Source: Phymatolithon calcareum (Eukaryota; Rhodophyta; Florideophyceae; Hapalidiales). From it: a stretch of DNA of 64,000 nt. Within the stretch, counting starts at the first letter, position 1. Each line of letters opens with the position of its first letter. A program made the position numbers and the translations under genes. Below the pieces are notes generated by a model that saw only the letters and a program-made list of their open reading frames with translations, was not told the origin of the DNA and did no database searches. The stretch lies in contig OZ345369.1 of the NCBI GenBank assembly GCA_977006965.1, positions 930,001 to 994,000 of the forward strand. Reading direction: 5' to 3'. Of this stretch, positions 9,144 to 20,545 are shown one piece after another.

Positions 9144-10913
9144 TCGTAGGAAGAGGGATTCGAATCCTTTTTCGTAACGCCTTAGCCCATGAAAGTGGCA
9201 ATATGTCTGCTGGAGAATGCGGGAAAAACCAGATTTTAGGTCAAATAGACTAGGAAGCACATAACTAGACCGCAAAATGCAGCTTTATGTTTTTTGCAAA
9301 AATTATAGTTTTTTGATCACCAGCTTGGGAAGGAGCGGGTCAGGTGCCGATAACGTCAGCAACAATGTAAACATACAGTGCTGTATGTTGTTAAGGATGT
9401 TTTTGAAACCAGCTAACTGTAAGAATGTATCAGCACTGCCTGATAGGATGTTTACAAGTGTCTCTGTGCACTAGTACAAAACACTTCTGGGCATCCTGGC
9501 AGTACTCGGCACTCATATCTCCGCTTCTCGGCTTAGCGTCTTTCGTGATGTGTGATACGCAATGGCTAAAACGGTGTTAAAATAGGTTTTCGCTCCTTCC
9601 ATTCGTCCTATGGAGGTACACAAGGAGTGAGATACAGAGCGAACTGAGTACTTCTGAGGACAACTCATCCATTACAGATTAGCTTTTTCTGCTCTTCCAA
9701 CATCGAGCACCCTGTTTACACATGTTAAACGGACCGGTACAAACACGCTTCACGTACCGGATACCTGCTCTCCTTTTCCTCGCTAACACAAAGACCTTCT
9801 ACACTCTCTACGAAAACGTCCTGGGCAACTTTAAACCTAAAAGTTGGATGACATTCTTACATAACCCGTGTTTTCACTGATGAGCACACATTTTACTCTT
9901 CTACACTGTCATAACGTCCCTGGAAAGTTCTGGGCGTCAGAATGAGTATCATTTTGTTCGGTTTACACCAATATTTGATATCCAGCTACAACAATTATGT
10001 ATCAGAATGAGTTCAGAGGGGGCAAGCAACTTCCTTTGCGGCATTTTAGATGACGTATTTCCTGGAATGATCAAGGACAAATTTCGACCGTCGTCGCGTT
10101 TGCAAAAACTTTCTTAAACGTTATCTCAGCACCTCATGCTTTTCATGGCTATTACTGCACATCAAATTGAAGATTTCAATTTCCTTTTTCAGCACATTAT
10201 GGACTATAGTCCCCAATCAATTGTTTTTGTAGAGTTATCAGGGCTTCAACTTGGCAAAAATACCGGAAAAACGATATAAGCCGTTTTATGGCGTGCTATA
10301 TCATCAAGAAGTCTAAAGTTTTCGTTCTTCCCGATTTAGTAGAAGCTTCTCAGAAATTCTGTTTCAAAACATATAATAAAATGTTAAAATAGAGTGAAAA
10401 CGGAGACTGTAGTGCTCATGGCGTTTTCTAAGGACGATAAGAAAGCTGCCCGAACGAGGAAGACGTTTTCCTTTCGTCTTGGCCGCGACGTACCGTCCGC
10501 ATGACTGGTTTACTGAATTCAAATTCCGTAAGTTGATTTACAGACGTCCAGATCATCCAATGAGAGTTCACAAGAATTTCCTGCAATGTACATCGTCACG
10601 CCACGGTGCATTTGCCTCGTATCCTCGACTTCAAGCACACAAAATGTTCAAATCGCGTGAAAGTTGGTCACAGAGCTTTCCTTTATAAGATAAATGTGTT
10701 GTACAACATATATATCATTTTGGCCACGGCACGTTGCTCTCAATCGGAGTACAGTGGGGTACACTGAATAGTGCTACCCCATAGCAGTCGGTGTCTTATG
10801 ACGCTATTTAGACGTGAGCATTAAACAGAATTTTAATCAAAATTTACATTAATGTAACTGCGACATTAGTGGAAGGCACTGTTCTTGTTCTAGAATTCAG
10901 TGATTTGCGTTTG
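9144..10913. other. AT-rich intergenic, no gene seen
   Basis: Only short unmotivated open frames occur (for example 9277-9474 and 10479-10688, +). No repeat pair, TIR or LTR boundary was found before the LTR at 10914. Confidence 0.5.
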
Positions 10914-11430
10914 TGTGACGAACAGTCACTCACGTCACTTCTGTGACGTGATCAACACCCCTTATCAACACCAGAAACATAGTCAATCATACTCTATTCC
11001 TCCTCGTTACGGTTCCTCAGACTGTCACGCGTGACCGAGCCGCCGCTCACTAAGAGCGCGGAGCGCTTTTGAAGAGCCTCTCTCGAGTCCATCATTTTTA
11101 GCCAATCTTTGCCTTCCATAGTTCCTCGTCTTACTCCTCATCATTGTGACCAATGAGCAAACGCCATTGGACCCTCAACGGCTTCCTCATTGCCGATTAC
11201 TACTGCGACCAATGATATCCTGCCATTAGTATCTCCCTCCCCCATGTTGACGTTAGACCAATTGTTTTTAACCATCTATTTGTCCCGTGTGTCTCTTCAC
11301 ATTAGTGTCGACACACCCCTTTGTTTAGACTCTTCACTATGGTTCTACTTCTAGTCTATATAAACCTCCTTGACCAGCAGTCCTCAAACTCTGGTCAACG
11401 GATCTGCCAGCTTGTGCCTTGAACCCCACA
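10914..11430 (+). repeat. 5' LTR (or solo LTR), Ty3/gypsy type
   Basis: A 517-bp segment begins TGTGACGAAC and ends CCACA, that is TG...CA, and is followed three bases later by TGG of a primer binding site. A TATA box (TATATAAA, 11357-11364) precedes the putative transcription start. Near the 5' end lie paired CRE-like sites: TCACGTCA at 10930-10937 and its exact reverse complement TGACGTGA at 10944-10951, plus GTGAC...GTCAC at 10916-10930. These suggest bZIP-type control in U3 (inference). No second LTR copy was found in the window. Confidence 0.6.
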
Positions 11431-11432
11431 GT

Positions 11433-11450
11433 TTGGCGGCCGGCGTTTTG
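11433..11450 (+). promoter_or_regulatory. candidate primer binding site of gypsy A
   Basis: TGGCGGCCGGCGTTTTGC starts two bases after the LTR's terminal CA plus one base. It begins with the TGG that pairs with the CCA end of a tRNA. Which tRNA cannot be told from the window. Confidence 0.4.
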
Positions 11451-11650
11451 CTTACAAGCGCATCGACGAAGCCATTCAAAGCCCGCTGAAGGTGGGCAAC
11501 AGCATCAGAAAGGTTACAGGAGTACGCTTTCTCTTGTATGGGCCTGAAAAATTGGTACACTTCAGAACTGTGAGAAAGCTGGCAAGCAATCTATTCGACT
11601 TCTAGCTCTTCCTCCTGTATGGAGTCCGAGAACTTCTCTGCAAATTCTGT

Positions 11651-12950
11651 TCATTGTAGTTTATCCATGGCGTCATCCACAATGGCATCTCTCACATCTT
11701 CGTCATCTTGTATGTCGAACCAAGAGACAGTTTTCTCGGCATTTCCGTGACCCATATGACCTCCTCATTTTTGGATGTGTTCGTCAGTCGACCGAATGTC
11801 GCGTTTACATCAGCAGCTTTATTGACCGGCAAGAGATGCGACTTTGCCCAGCGCCACGCAAGAGTCTTCTAGGATACTTCGTCCCACGTGGATTTCACCA
11901 GATTAGCGACATCAAGCATGTGAGGTTCATATCCTTCTCGAAGTCCTTTCATCCCTCTTAGCAGTGAACTGTTCAACTTGCGTCGCTCAGCTCGAGTCTC
12001 TAGGTCCTTAATAATTCACGTAGAAGTAGTTTCCGATACATCACCTTCCAGGCGGTGATGATGCCTAAATCCATTGGCTGGTGAACAGCAGTAACATTTT
12101 GAGGAAGCGGTTCGATTATCACTGGTCCACGAATATCTCGCAAATATTTCGTGTCCGAGGATGCACTGTCGACTACCAACGCAACCGACTTAGAAGTGCA
12201 TGCGCGCACGTGTGGAACGAAGACAGATAGAAACCAGTTACGAAAGGTTAGTCCATTAGACCACGCCTTCTTGATGCTAAAGTAAGGGACCTTCGGCTTC
12301 CCTAAACGAAAAGCTCTCGGGTTTTTCACAATACTAATAATGGCACAAGGCACCTTGTAAGTGCCGTCAGAATTTGAACAAAGATACGCGGTGGTACGTT
12401 CTTTCGCCTTCATGCTCTTGATCCCCCGAAGACTCTTTTTACATTCGTGTTTCAGGACGTATGGTTGACGAGACAGCAGTTTATAGAAGAGGCCCGTTTC
12501 GTCCACGTTGTAAATTCAATTTGTATCGTATCGTCGTAGTTTTTCGCGCTGGGAAGCGATATCTTGGGCTGCCTCAGCGGCGGGTGCACTACCTGGCTGA
12601 CCATGAAGCGATATTGACTCCAACACATGACGTTGAACAAACTTTACCACACATCCAGTCGACACTGAGAACTTCTTTACAGCGGCACGCTCGCTGACCG
12701 GTACTTCTGCAGTAAGAATGGCTTCTCGAATTATGAGTGCGAGCTGCATTAAAGTTGCTTGTTTGACAGGCATCATCACCGCTCGGGCAAGCTCGACGAA
12801 TTGCAGTACCTTGCGATAGATAATCGGAAACGTGGCAGTTCGGTCTCACTTCGTCGTCAGAGCCGTTCTGTCCTGGACCTTGTTTCTCAGAACTGATGTT
12901 TCAGCCTTGATTTTAGAGACATTTCGGTGACTTATCTTCTACTTGGCCAT
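11651..12950 (-). pseudogene. pogo/Tigger-type DDE transposase pseudogene
   Basis: Reading the minus strand from an ATG at 12950, one frame runs through three stops (at the fourth codon, near 12845 and at 12514-12516). It covers an N-terminal part, a CENP-B-like HTH region (VKKFSVSTGCVVKFVQRH) and the DDE core. Core motifs are NVDETGLFYKLL (first Asp; near 12490), VALVVDSASSD (second Asp) and QPMDLGII (third Asp), spaced as in the pogo/Tigger DDE_1 family. A frameshift at about 12000 moves the C-terminal part (LRGMKGLREGYEPHMLDVA, KSTWDEVS) into the next frame, and a further shift leads to an acidic tail ending at 11651. Full length would be about 430 residues. TIRs were not located. It sits between the gypsy LTR/PBS and gag, so it was probably inserted there. 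Confidence 0.8.
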
Positions 12951-13205
12951 AACGGCGGTCGCATCGTACTTGTTAGCGAGCATCTCTAGGACGTCCAGCA
13001 TTTTGTTCAGCGAGAGTCGTGTAGTGGTATGGATGGGTAGCCTAGAGGCCTTGTTTTTCCGCGACCATTACAGAGCTCAAGGGCTTACAACCAGTGCCTT
13101 TGACCACGCCGGCCTCTCCGCTGAGTGTTAATTTTAGTATGATGAGACCGATTTGATAGTGTATGGCGGACTTTCGCCGCCGGCCTTCAGTAAAAGGGGC
13201 AAGCC

Positions 13206-15233
13206 GTGTTTGGTCCAGGTCGACCGTTTTCCGTTACAACTTTCGCGGTCCTTTCGCCTCAGGGAAGGCCACGAGTACGACCTCGACTCTGCGCCGTCGG
13301 TCAAGCCTCGGTCGTCGGACCCTCGCCCCTGTGTTTGTGTACGGACGTTGGTGTCCTCTTGCGATCGGAATCGAAGTCCGTGCATGTGTTTTTGATTGCT
13401 CTGCCTCTAACCTCCATCGGGAGAGACCTTTCGCAAGAGCCTTGCACGGCCTTTCGTGTCAAACGTTCCCGGACTACTCCGGGACGAAGATCCGCCGATC
13501 TGCGCCACCAGAAGCGGTCTCTCGACCTAGAACAGTTCGGAACCGCTCGCGATCCTTCGGCAGATCTGCCTTACCAAGATCCCAAGCGCTCCGGGGAACA
13601 GGGAACGAAGATATCCACGTTCAAGCCAGCCAATATAAGCGACGAGGGGTCCCTAAACCGCTCCACCCGAGCTTCTCAGCTGCGGGCTAAAGAGATCAAG
13701 GCTCGGTACGGCCGATCAGCCGTTATACCCACTTCGGTCCCCGGTGGGCCAGCGTCGGTACCGCGCGCCGCCCTCGACAACGACGAAGACGACTCGTTGA
13801 TGTAGTCGGCTCGCGGAAACTTTAACCCTACGGCCGTCGGGCTGCGATCGGCGCCGGTGGAGTCATCCGCGAGTGTACCGGCAGAGCGTCCAGGCCTGAG
13901 GGCATCCGAAGAGACCCCTCGGGGCGATGAAGGCGCCGCCGCTCCAATTAGCGCCAAGGTCCCCCGAGATACAAATACGGATCGGACGGACATCGGAGTC
14001 CCCCGATAGGAGCTGGACGCTGTTCGGGCAAGGATCGGGAAGGCCGAGTCGAATATGGCCGCTCCCGGGAACCCCGAAGACTGGTGGCCACGATCGCCCA
14101 GATTTCTTCCCAAATGATAGAGCTTCCGTCGACAATCGAAGAGTCTGTCAATGTGGAATTAGATGCCAAGCTCTCCGAAGCAATCTAAGCCCGCTCCGCG
14201 GTCATTCAGGAAAATATCATGCAATCGCCCACGTTTTCGGGTGAGCGACCTATCGAAGTCCTCCAATAACGCTCCGCGTCCAAGACCACGTGCAATGTCA
14301 GCGATATTCCCGAAGGTGCCGCAGTCTGCCTGATGTCGAAGTACCTGACCGGGACGGCCAGGCGACAATTCGACTAGTACAATGCCCTTGGAACTTCGCG
14401 CCTCAAAGGATTCTTCTCGTATCCGGAGGCGGTCCAGCACCTTCTCAAGGCGTTCGCAACCCAGGAGGTGGCCGAGTTTGACGGCATGTAGCAGGGGAAA
14501 AGGATAATAAGAGAGCATTTAGACTACAGCTCCGTGAATCTGCGCGCTACTGCGGGAACGTGTTCTCTAAGAACCAGCTAATTACTCAGTTCATCCTCGA
14601 GACGCACGAAGAAATCAGGACGGTCATACTGAGAAGCAAGGCGCTATAGGGAGGGGTGTCTTTTGACGAATTAGTCAGGCGGGCGCAGGCCCCTGGTGAC
14701 TTACGCCGCGCCCTCCGCGGAAAAAAACGCGTCTTGGCCAGGCCATGGCGATTTGGCCTCAAGAGGAGCCAGCCCACTTCAATCGTACTACGGAGAACCC
14801 CGTCAGCAAGGGCCCAACCACTATTGGGCAGACGCCCCGACACGATTTCTGCTCAGAAGATCCGTCCGTTGATATTCGGTACGACGAAATGTTCTCGCCG
14901 CGCTGCCATGAAGCTCATTTGGTCAGCCGGGACGCGAACCCTACCAGGTTCGGACAAACGCAACGGAAAGGTGCACCAGACCGTTTGCCGGTCGTCGGCG
15001 CACAGATGCAGTCGGCGACCAAGCTTGTGCGGCCAGGGTGGGTGCATTCCCCAGGAGCCCACGTTGACGTTTGCTTCTCCTGCCTTGGCGTAGGACACCG
15101 GCGCCAGCAGTGGACTCATCGAGACCGTCCGGCTCAAGATCCGAACGTCCCCGTCCTCGGGGCTGAGAACTTCAAGTTCCTGCAACCGCACCACAGCAGC
15201 AGATGCACCGAATGGGCGCTGCACCACCGGTGA
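13206..15233 (+). pseudogene. gypsy A gag region (capsid and zinc knuckle), broken
   Basis: Several + frames must be combined. The capsid-like part lies around 14200-14480 (RPIEVLQ, SDIPEGAAVCLMSKYLTGTA, FFSYPEAVQHLLKAFATQE), typical of retrotransposon gag in spacing and composition, and is interrupted by stops. A zinc knuckle follows at 15072-15113, CFSC-LGVG-H-RRQQ-W, in which the last Cys of CX2CX4HX4C is Trp. The upstream part (13206-13805) is Arg/Ser/Pro rich and may be leader sequence. GC content is clearly higher than the surrounding DNA. Confidence 0.6.
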
Positions 15234-15598
15234 CTAGAGAGGGTTGGAGACCTGGTGGTTGCGATTCCGAACAAGACAGGCCCCATTGTGTTCCCACGGA
15301 CGATGGTTTCTACAGGAGGTCTGCACCAGAACAGCGCCCGACACAAGGAGTCGCCATGGTAGACCCCAAACGGAGTCGGACTTCTCCCAGGAAAACTTAT
15401 GGGGGTATGCGCTGTGAGCCCTCGAGGCCACCGCGGAAGCCCCCGAATGAAAGAGCCTCGACTCCAGTTATCCTGTTTCGGCCGTTTGGACTTCCGAGCT
15501 GGCTGTCCGCCTCGCAGTACCATTTGTCTCAGGTGTGCTTTCTGTCGGCACAACTACAAGTTAGAGGCCTCCGTAGAGCCGGATTCACGGTCATTACG

Positions 15599-16060
15599 AC
15601 CAATGCTCACAGTGTTGAACACCGGAGCGGAGCCCAACTTTGTCCGTGCGGACCTCCTTCCCCGGCGGTACTCGCTTCGTTTGACGACAGACGTGACATC
15701 GTCAACTTGGCGTCAGCTTCAAATCACCGCCTGGATACCACGGGGATTGTGACCTTAAAAGTCAAAGTCGCGCCCTACACTGTGCGTCAACCATTCGTTG
15801 TCGTGTCGCAACTCGGGGCGGTTGCCCTCTTGGGCTGCACGATTATCGACAAACATGTGAAACTAGTCCGTCCACGGGGAAAATTTATCAATTTGGAGGA
15901 TGGCACCAGGGTTACGATCAGGCGCCGCCTGCTAATGGTCCCAAGCGACCGGTCAACGACAGAGACCCCACTAGTAAGAGCCGACCCCTCTCCTTCGGCA
16001 AAAGTGCGAGTAGCACGACAACCGATTATCCCGGCCGGTACCGAAGGTACTGGTTAGGTG
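15599..16060 (+). pseudogene. gypsy A aspartic protease region, inactive
   Basis: Near 15600 a frame reads MLTVLNTGAEPNFVRADLLP, the retropepsin signature with the catalytic Asp replaced by Asn (LNTGA for LDTGA). A frameshift leads to the frame ending at 16057, which holds the flap/C-terminal part (FVVVSQLGAVALLGCTIID, HVKLVRPRG), where the usual ILG motif reads LLG. The next frame (16058-16453) continues as the protease-RT linker. Confidence 0.7.
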
Positions 16061-16483
16061 GTGTGCGGCGCCTCTGGTACCAGAGTCCTTGCTCCGGCTC
16101 CGCATTTGTACTTGAAAAAGCGAGTTAGTGTGGCCAACGGTCTAGTTGAAGTTAGACTGCTCTTGTCTTTCGGGATCTTTGTCGCCAACTTTTCGTCCGC
16201 GGATGTGACACTCGCGAAACACGAAGTCTTCGCCTTGCCGCTACCGGCCCCGACAGAAATATTCACTGTCAATATTGACCCTCGGCGACCGGACCTCGCA
16301 GTACCTGCGCGTTCTGGCGTCGCACTGGCCTTACCCGATGACGACGCACAGGTCAGATTCGCGGCACGGGTCCCTGAGTCGCCCGCCGTGCGCGAGCGCA
16401 TGGCGATGCATGATGTTAACGTGGACCACCTGTTGGACGACGAACAATGCTAAGTCCGCGATATGCTCCGTGAGTTCTAGGAC

Positions 16484-17605
16484 ATGCGGCAGGGCCATCT
16501 TGGAACCATGAAGGTCACCGAACACCGAATCGATCTTGATGATGGCGCTCGACCCGTTCGCCTACCCCCCGACCGCACGGGGCATAAGGCCCGGGAGGTC
16601 TCAAAGACCGAAGTGGAGGAAATTTTGTGCTTGGATGTTATAGAGCCCGCATCGTCGGAGTGGAACTACCTGATTTTCATAGTCCCTAAACCGGACTGAC
16701 GGTGGCGCTTCTGCGAGGATTATCGGCGCCTGAACGCACTGTCCATGAAGGACTGGTATTCTATACCCCGTATGGATGAGTGCATCGGCTCCCTGGGAGA
16801 CGCTAAATTCTTCACGACTCTGTACTGCAACTGGGGGTTTTCGCGACAAAGACCGCGACAAAACGACATTTACCTTTCACAGCGGAACCTTCTGGTTCAA
16901 GAAGATGCCCTTCGCCCTGACAAACGCCCGGGCCACGTTCTAACGAACAATTGAAATCATTCTTGCTCGTTTCAAATGGTAGTCGTGCCTGGTGTACATC
17001 GACGAAGTTATCATCTTTTCGTCTTCGTTCGAAGACCACCTAAGACATGTCAAGGAGATATTATGCGCGTTGACGGCGGTCGGCTTGTCACTGATGTTGA
17101 AGAAGTGCACGTTCTTTAACCGCTCGGTGAACTATTTGGACCATACAATCCGACCAGCCTTCTTGAGCTGGCGAACCGCAACACCGACGTCATCCAAGGG
17201 TTCAAAGTCCGGACGACCCTGACGGAGGTCCGCTCCTTCCTCGGACTTTGCAACGATCACCGACGGTTTATCCCGAACTTTGCGCGTGCAGCGGCGCCGC
17301 TCACTGAGATCCTAAAGAAGGAACAGGATCCTTCGCTCCCCGTGCTTGGCGATCGCCGCTTGGCTGCGTTTAGCCTCCTGAAGAATGCATTAGACTTGCC
17401 GCCCGTTCTGCGGTTGCCCGGCTGGGGCTTGCGCTATTCAGTCGACACAGATGCATGTGACCACCGGATTGGCTGTGTGCTCTGTGAAACACACGAAGAC
17501 GGAAAGCGATACCAGCTTGGCTTCTTGTGGCGTCCAACGCCACAATCATACTACTATGCAAATAGCTCCCTTCAAATTGTCATTACAGCAAGCCCTTACA
17601 AATAG
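16484..17605 (+). pseudogene. gypsy A reverse transcriptase and partial RNase H, broken
   Basis: Recognisable blocks in order are: HRIDLDDGARPVRLPPDR and EVEEILCLDVIEPASSEWN (RT N-terminus); FIVPKPD followed by a stop at 16699; RFCEDYRRLNALSMKDWYS; FHSGTFWFKKMPFALTNARA in a shifted frame, then a stop; LVYIDEVIIFSSSFEDHLRH, where the catalytic YxDD reads YIDE; and LKKCTFF. The connection domain (SFLGLCNDHRRFIPNFARAA) follows at about 17225. RNase H begins at YSVDTDACDHRIGCVLCE and is lost by about 17560. At least four frame breaks. Confidence 0.85.
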
Positions 17606-17704
17606 CATTACAGTCATTACAGTACCGTAGGTTTCGAAACGTACTTACACCATGAAGGATCACCAAGGGCAAACCCTAGAACCGCTGCTTACAGCTGCTT
17701 ACAC

Positions 17705-18896
17705 TGTAAGTACGGAGAGGAACCCATCCATATATGATGGGGGATCGTGTTCGGAGGAAGTCCTCTTGAAGTTACTCGATTGCGGACGTTCGCTGCGATA
17801 GCCAACGCTTCAGTTCAGAACGTCTTCTCGATACCTTTGTGAGGAAGCATCGAGCGCACCAAGCCTAGAAGTGTGGGGTTCATGCGCTCAGCCACCCCAT
17901 TTTGCTGTGGAGTGTAAGCGATAGTGAGCTGGTGATGAATTCCGTGATCCGAGAGGTACGCCTTGAAGTCGTTGGACAGATACTCGCCTCCGTTGTCGGT
18001 CTGGATTGCTTTGAGTTTCGGTGCAGTCGAGAAGTCCTGTACATTCAAGTGCTTAAGCTTTCGTCCTGAATGTGTTTCAGCGTACTTGTGGAACTTTCGA
18101 AAACACTCAAAGCTCTCCGACTTTCTTCGCATGGTGTATACCGTGGTTCACTTGGAGTGATCATCTATGAATGTGATGAGGTACTGAGATCCTCAAAGTA
18201 TCGGAATGTCGATAGGACCGAGAACGTCGGAATGCACGAGATCGAGTACTGCTTCTGAACAAGAACTACTAGATTTAGGGATAGGAGCGCGATGACCTTT
18301 ACAGGCGAGACAGCCTTGGCATGGTTGTGGTGACTCTAAACTGGGAGAAATGTTAATACCTTTGACTACCCCATGGCGTATCATATCGGAAATACCAGAA
18401 GGGTGAACATGAGCGAGACGTTCATGCCAGAGTCGGAGACTAGCGAACCAGGAAACTTCGTTCAGTTTATTTTCATCTCCAAGATCAAGTAAAAACAAGC
18501 TCTTGCATAATGTTCCTGATGAAATTATATCATGTGCCTTAATAAAACATCGGCTGTTTTGAACGAAATTCCGTACCCACACTCGTCCATTTTGGACACT
18601 GAAACTAGAGAGTATCCAAAGTCAGGTATGTGCATTACATCTCTCAGCTTGCATTTCGACATTTTACCACCAACATTGAGCGTAATGATTGCATCTCCTT
18701 TTCCAGCGATTGTGTCTTTTGCTTTAGTTCTCACTTCGACAGCTGATGACATTTCATTATACGAACAGAAGATAGAAAGATCGATTGTCATGAGTGATAT
18801 GCTACCAGAGTCGATGATCCATGACTTAGAATTTTCCGGAATGTCGGAACTGTGCACTTTGGCCATCAAATATACGAAATCGGAGTCAGAAATCAC
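17705..18896 (-). pseudogene. copia A protease, GAG-pre-integrase and integrase
   Basis: Protease: SWIIDSGSISLMT near 18820, with the catalytic DSG intact. After a frameshift, GAG-pre-integrase has the HHCC zinc site LWHERLAHVH...CQGCLAC (about 18300-18435). The integrase core holds all three acidic residues in separate pieces: DLVHSDVLGPI, IQTDNGGEYLSNDF, and NGVAERMNPTLL; YTPQQNG is conserved. In-frame or frame-breaking lesions lie near 18525, 18190 and 17815. Confidence 0.85.
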
Positions 18897-18920
18897 TCAA
18901 ATGGGCTCCGACTCATCGGT

Positions 18921-19792
18921 TCAAAATGCAGTTGGTTTAGCCGGCTTTCCATTTCGACGGTTGTATCCTTCTGGAGTGAGGTTTGGAAATTCTCTCCAAC
19001 ACTTCAGCACGTGATGTCCCGGTCGATGACAATGGTCGCAGTAATCACGAATTCGTTCTCCATCGCGTCTGGCAGTGAATAATTCAGCAGGCTCGCCTTT
19101 GACATTTGATGCTTTGACGCGTATTGACATGCGTTGCTCTTCTTGCAAAAGTCTGCTTTTTACAAACTCGAGTGAGAATGATTCATCTTCATTGCCAAGC
19201 GCATCCACTGCACTAATCAAGCTGTCGAATCGTTCTGGAAGACCGTTGAGCACTGCCATGGCCATTTCCTTATCGTCAATATCGACGCCATCGACTTGAG
19301 GGTGGATGCGAGTTGGCGAATACGGTTTGCGTAGCGCAATATTTTCTCGTCCTCTAACATGTTTGAAGTGTAGAACTTGCGACGAGCGGCCAATCTGTTG
19401 AGAAGGGTATGTCGTTCAAAAATATTGAGAATTGACAGCCACATTTCTTTGGCCGTGTCGATATCCTGAACATATTCGAGATGTTCGAGCGAAAGCGATA
19501 GACCGATAACAGCCTTTGACTTTTTATCGTTTCGACGCCAGGGCTTGAAAGAGTCGATATCCCGAACATGTTCGAGATGTTCGACTGAAAGCGATAGACC
19601 GATAACAGCCTTTGCCTTGTTATCGTTTCGACGCCAGGGCTTGAAATATTCGGAGTCGCGTGCCGGTGGATCGTCTTCGATGCATTCATCGACTTCGCGG
19701 AAAAATAGTTCTAGCTGAATTTTCTGTTTCCAAGCGTGGAAATTGGTCTGGTTGAGCTTTTCTACCTTCAGTGTTCCTTGTGAGTTGTCCAT
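18921..19792 (-). pseudogene. copia A gag with CCHC zinc knuckle
   Basis: The start ATG at 19792 begins MDNSQGTLKVEKLNQTNFHA, the common copia gag opening (binding NxxNF-W). The UBN2-type core follows (AKEMWLSILNIFERHT, ARRKFYTSNMLEDEKI). A frameshift near 19265 moves to MAVLNGLPERFDSLISAVDA and on to an intact CX2CX4HX4C knuckle, CDHCHRPGHHVLKC, near 19010-19050. The N-terminal part contains an exact in-frame 96-bp tandem duplication. Confidence 0.85.
19457..19648 (-). repeat. in-frame 96-bp tandem duplication inside copia gag
   Basis: Units at 19457-19552 and 19553-19648 start at identical strings (gtcgatatcc) 96 bp apart. Each encodes 32 residues: FKPWRRND-KAKAVIGLSL, EHLEHV/EHLEYV and DID. 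They differ at a handful of positions. The duplication keeps the reading frame, so it may have arisen while the element was still active. Confidence 0.9.
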
Positions 19793-19997
19793 ATTGGATA
19801 TCTGGGGTCTTGAAAATCTTGTCGAAGATCCGTTCAGGGAATCCACTGGGAGCCAACACAAGGTCAAATGGCAAGGCAATCTATCCCGTATATGAAATTC
19901 GCTTCAAGTCAGAGTGACCCGGATCTTGAGACAATCCGATCGGTTGGTGTGACGAAGTGAGAAAGCGACTTGTACGAGCGGGACCCACTGAAAACCA

Positions 19998-20545
19998 ACA
20001 ACGAGTTGTGCACCACAGTGTTGGTAATTGAGGAAGGAGGCGCAAGTATGTGTGCCAAGTAGGCCAAGCGTATTGTCAGAACAGATCACAATCGTAGCCG
20101 ACACCCTAGAGGGGTGTACGCCTAGAGCGTGAGAGCTGTAACACAAATCAAGTTGATGAAGAAGACGGAGACCGAAGGCGAAGGATGAGCCCCGGAGATG
20201 ATGTTGATGAAGATGATAAAGCGCGGTGGTTGACATGCGCTGACTGGGCCCATAACTTTTTGTTGGAGGTTATGGAAAGATAGGTTGAGGATGGAAAATG
20301 TTGATGTTTGATAGTTGTTCCTTGGCTTATTGACTTGGCCGACCTCACCTCCTGGCTATATAGGCCCAGGATTCGGCTTGGGTCAAATCTGGTACGAAAC
20401 CAAGTATGGGCCATTCCTTGTTGACGACGGAGACCCATTAACCCTAAATAAATCAATCATAATCTAATCACATATCCTTATCATACGTGTAATTGACAAT
20501 CATCTTGATTGAATATTCTGAGACAACTTTCTATTCCACTTGACA
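19998..20545 (-). repeat. candidate 5' LTR of copia A
   Basis: On the minus strand a plausible LTR starts TGTCAAGTGGAATAG at 20545, carries a TATA-like CCTATATAG near 20355, and ends near 20000, just before TGG (19997-19995) of a weak primer binding site (TGGTTTTCAGTGGG). No second LTR exists to confirm the borders, so both ends are approximate. Confidence 0.4.

Larger units (their letters stand above)
10914..17605 (+). mobile_element. Ty3/gypsy retrotransposon A, degraded, 3' truncated
   Basis: Reading left to right: an LTR (10914-11430), a primer binding site beginning TGG at 11433, a block holding a pogo/Tigger transposase relic, then gag (about 13.2-15.2 kb), protease (15.6 kb), reverse transcriptase (16.5-17.2 kb) and the start of RNase H (to about 17.6 kb). 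Integrase and the 3' LTR are missing. The element stops where an inverted copia element begins. Many stops and frameshifts make it dead. That LTR and internal region belong to one element is inferred from orientation and order; the Tigger block between them is most simply a later insertion. Confidence 0.65.
17705..20545 (-). mobile_element. Ty1/copia retrotransposon A, 3' truncated, minus strand
   Basis: From right to left: a candidate 5' LTR (20545 to about 20000), gag starting at ATG 19792, zinc knuckle, protease, GAG-pre-integrase and the integrase core. The trace ends around 17705, just after the post-core motif FWTEALAIAANVRNRVTS, so RT, RNase H and the 3' LTR are gone. Its broken end abuts the broken end of gypsy A, pointing to a deletion or rearrangement joining two elements. 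Frameshifts and stops occur between nearly every domain. Confidence 0.85.
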
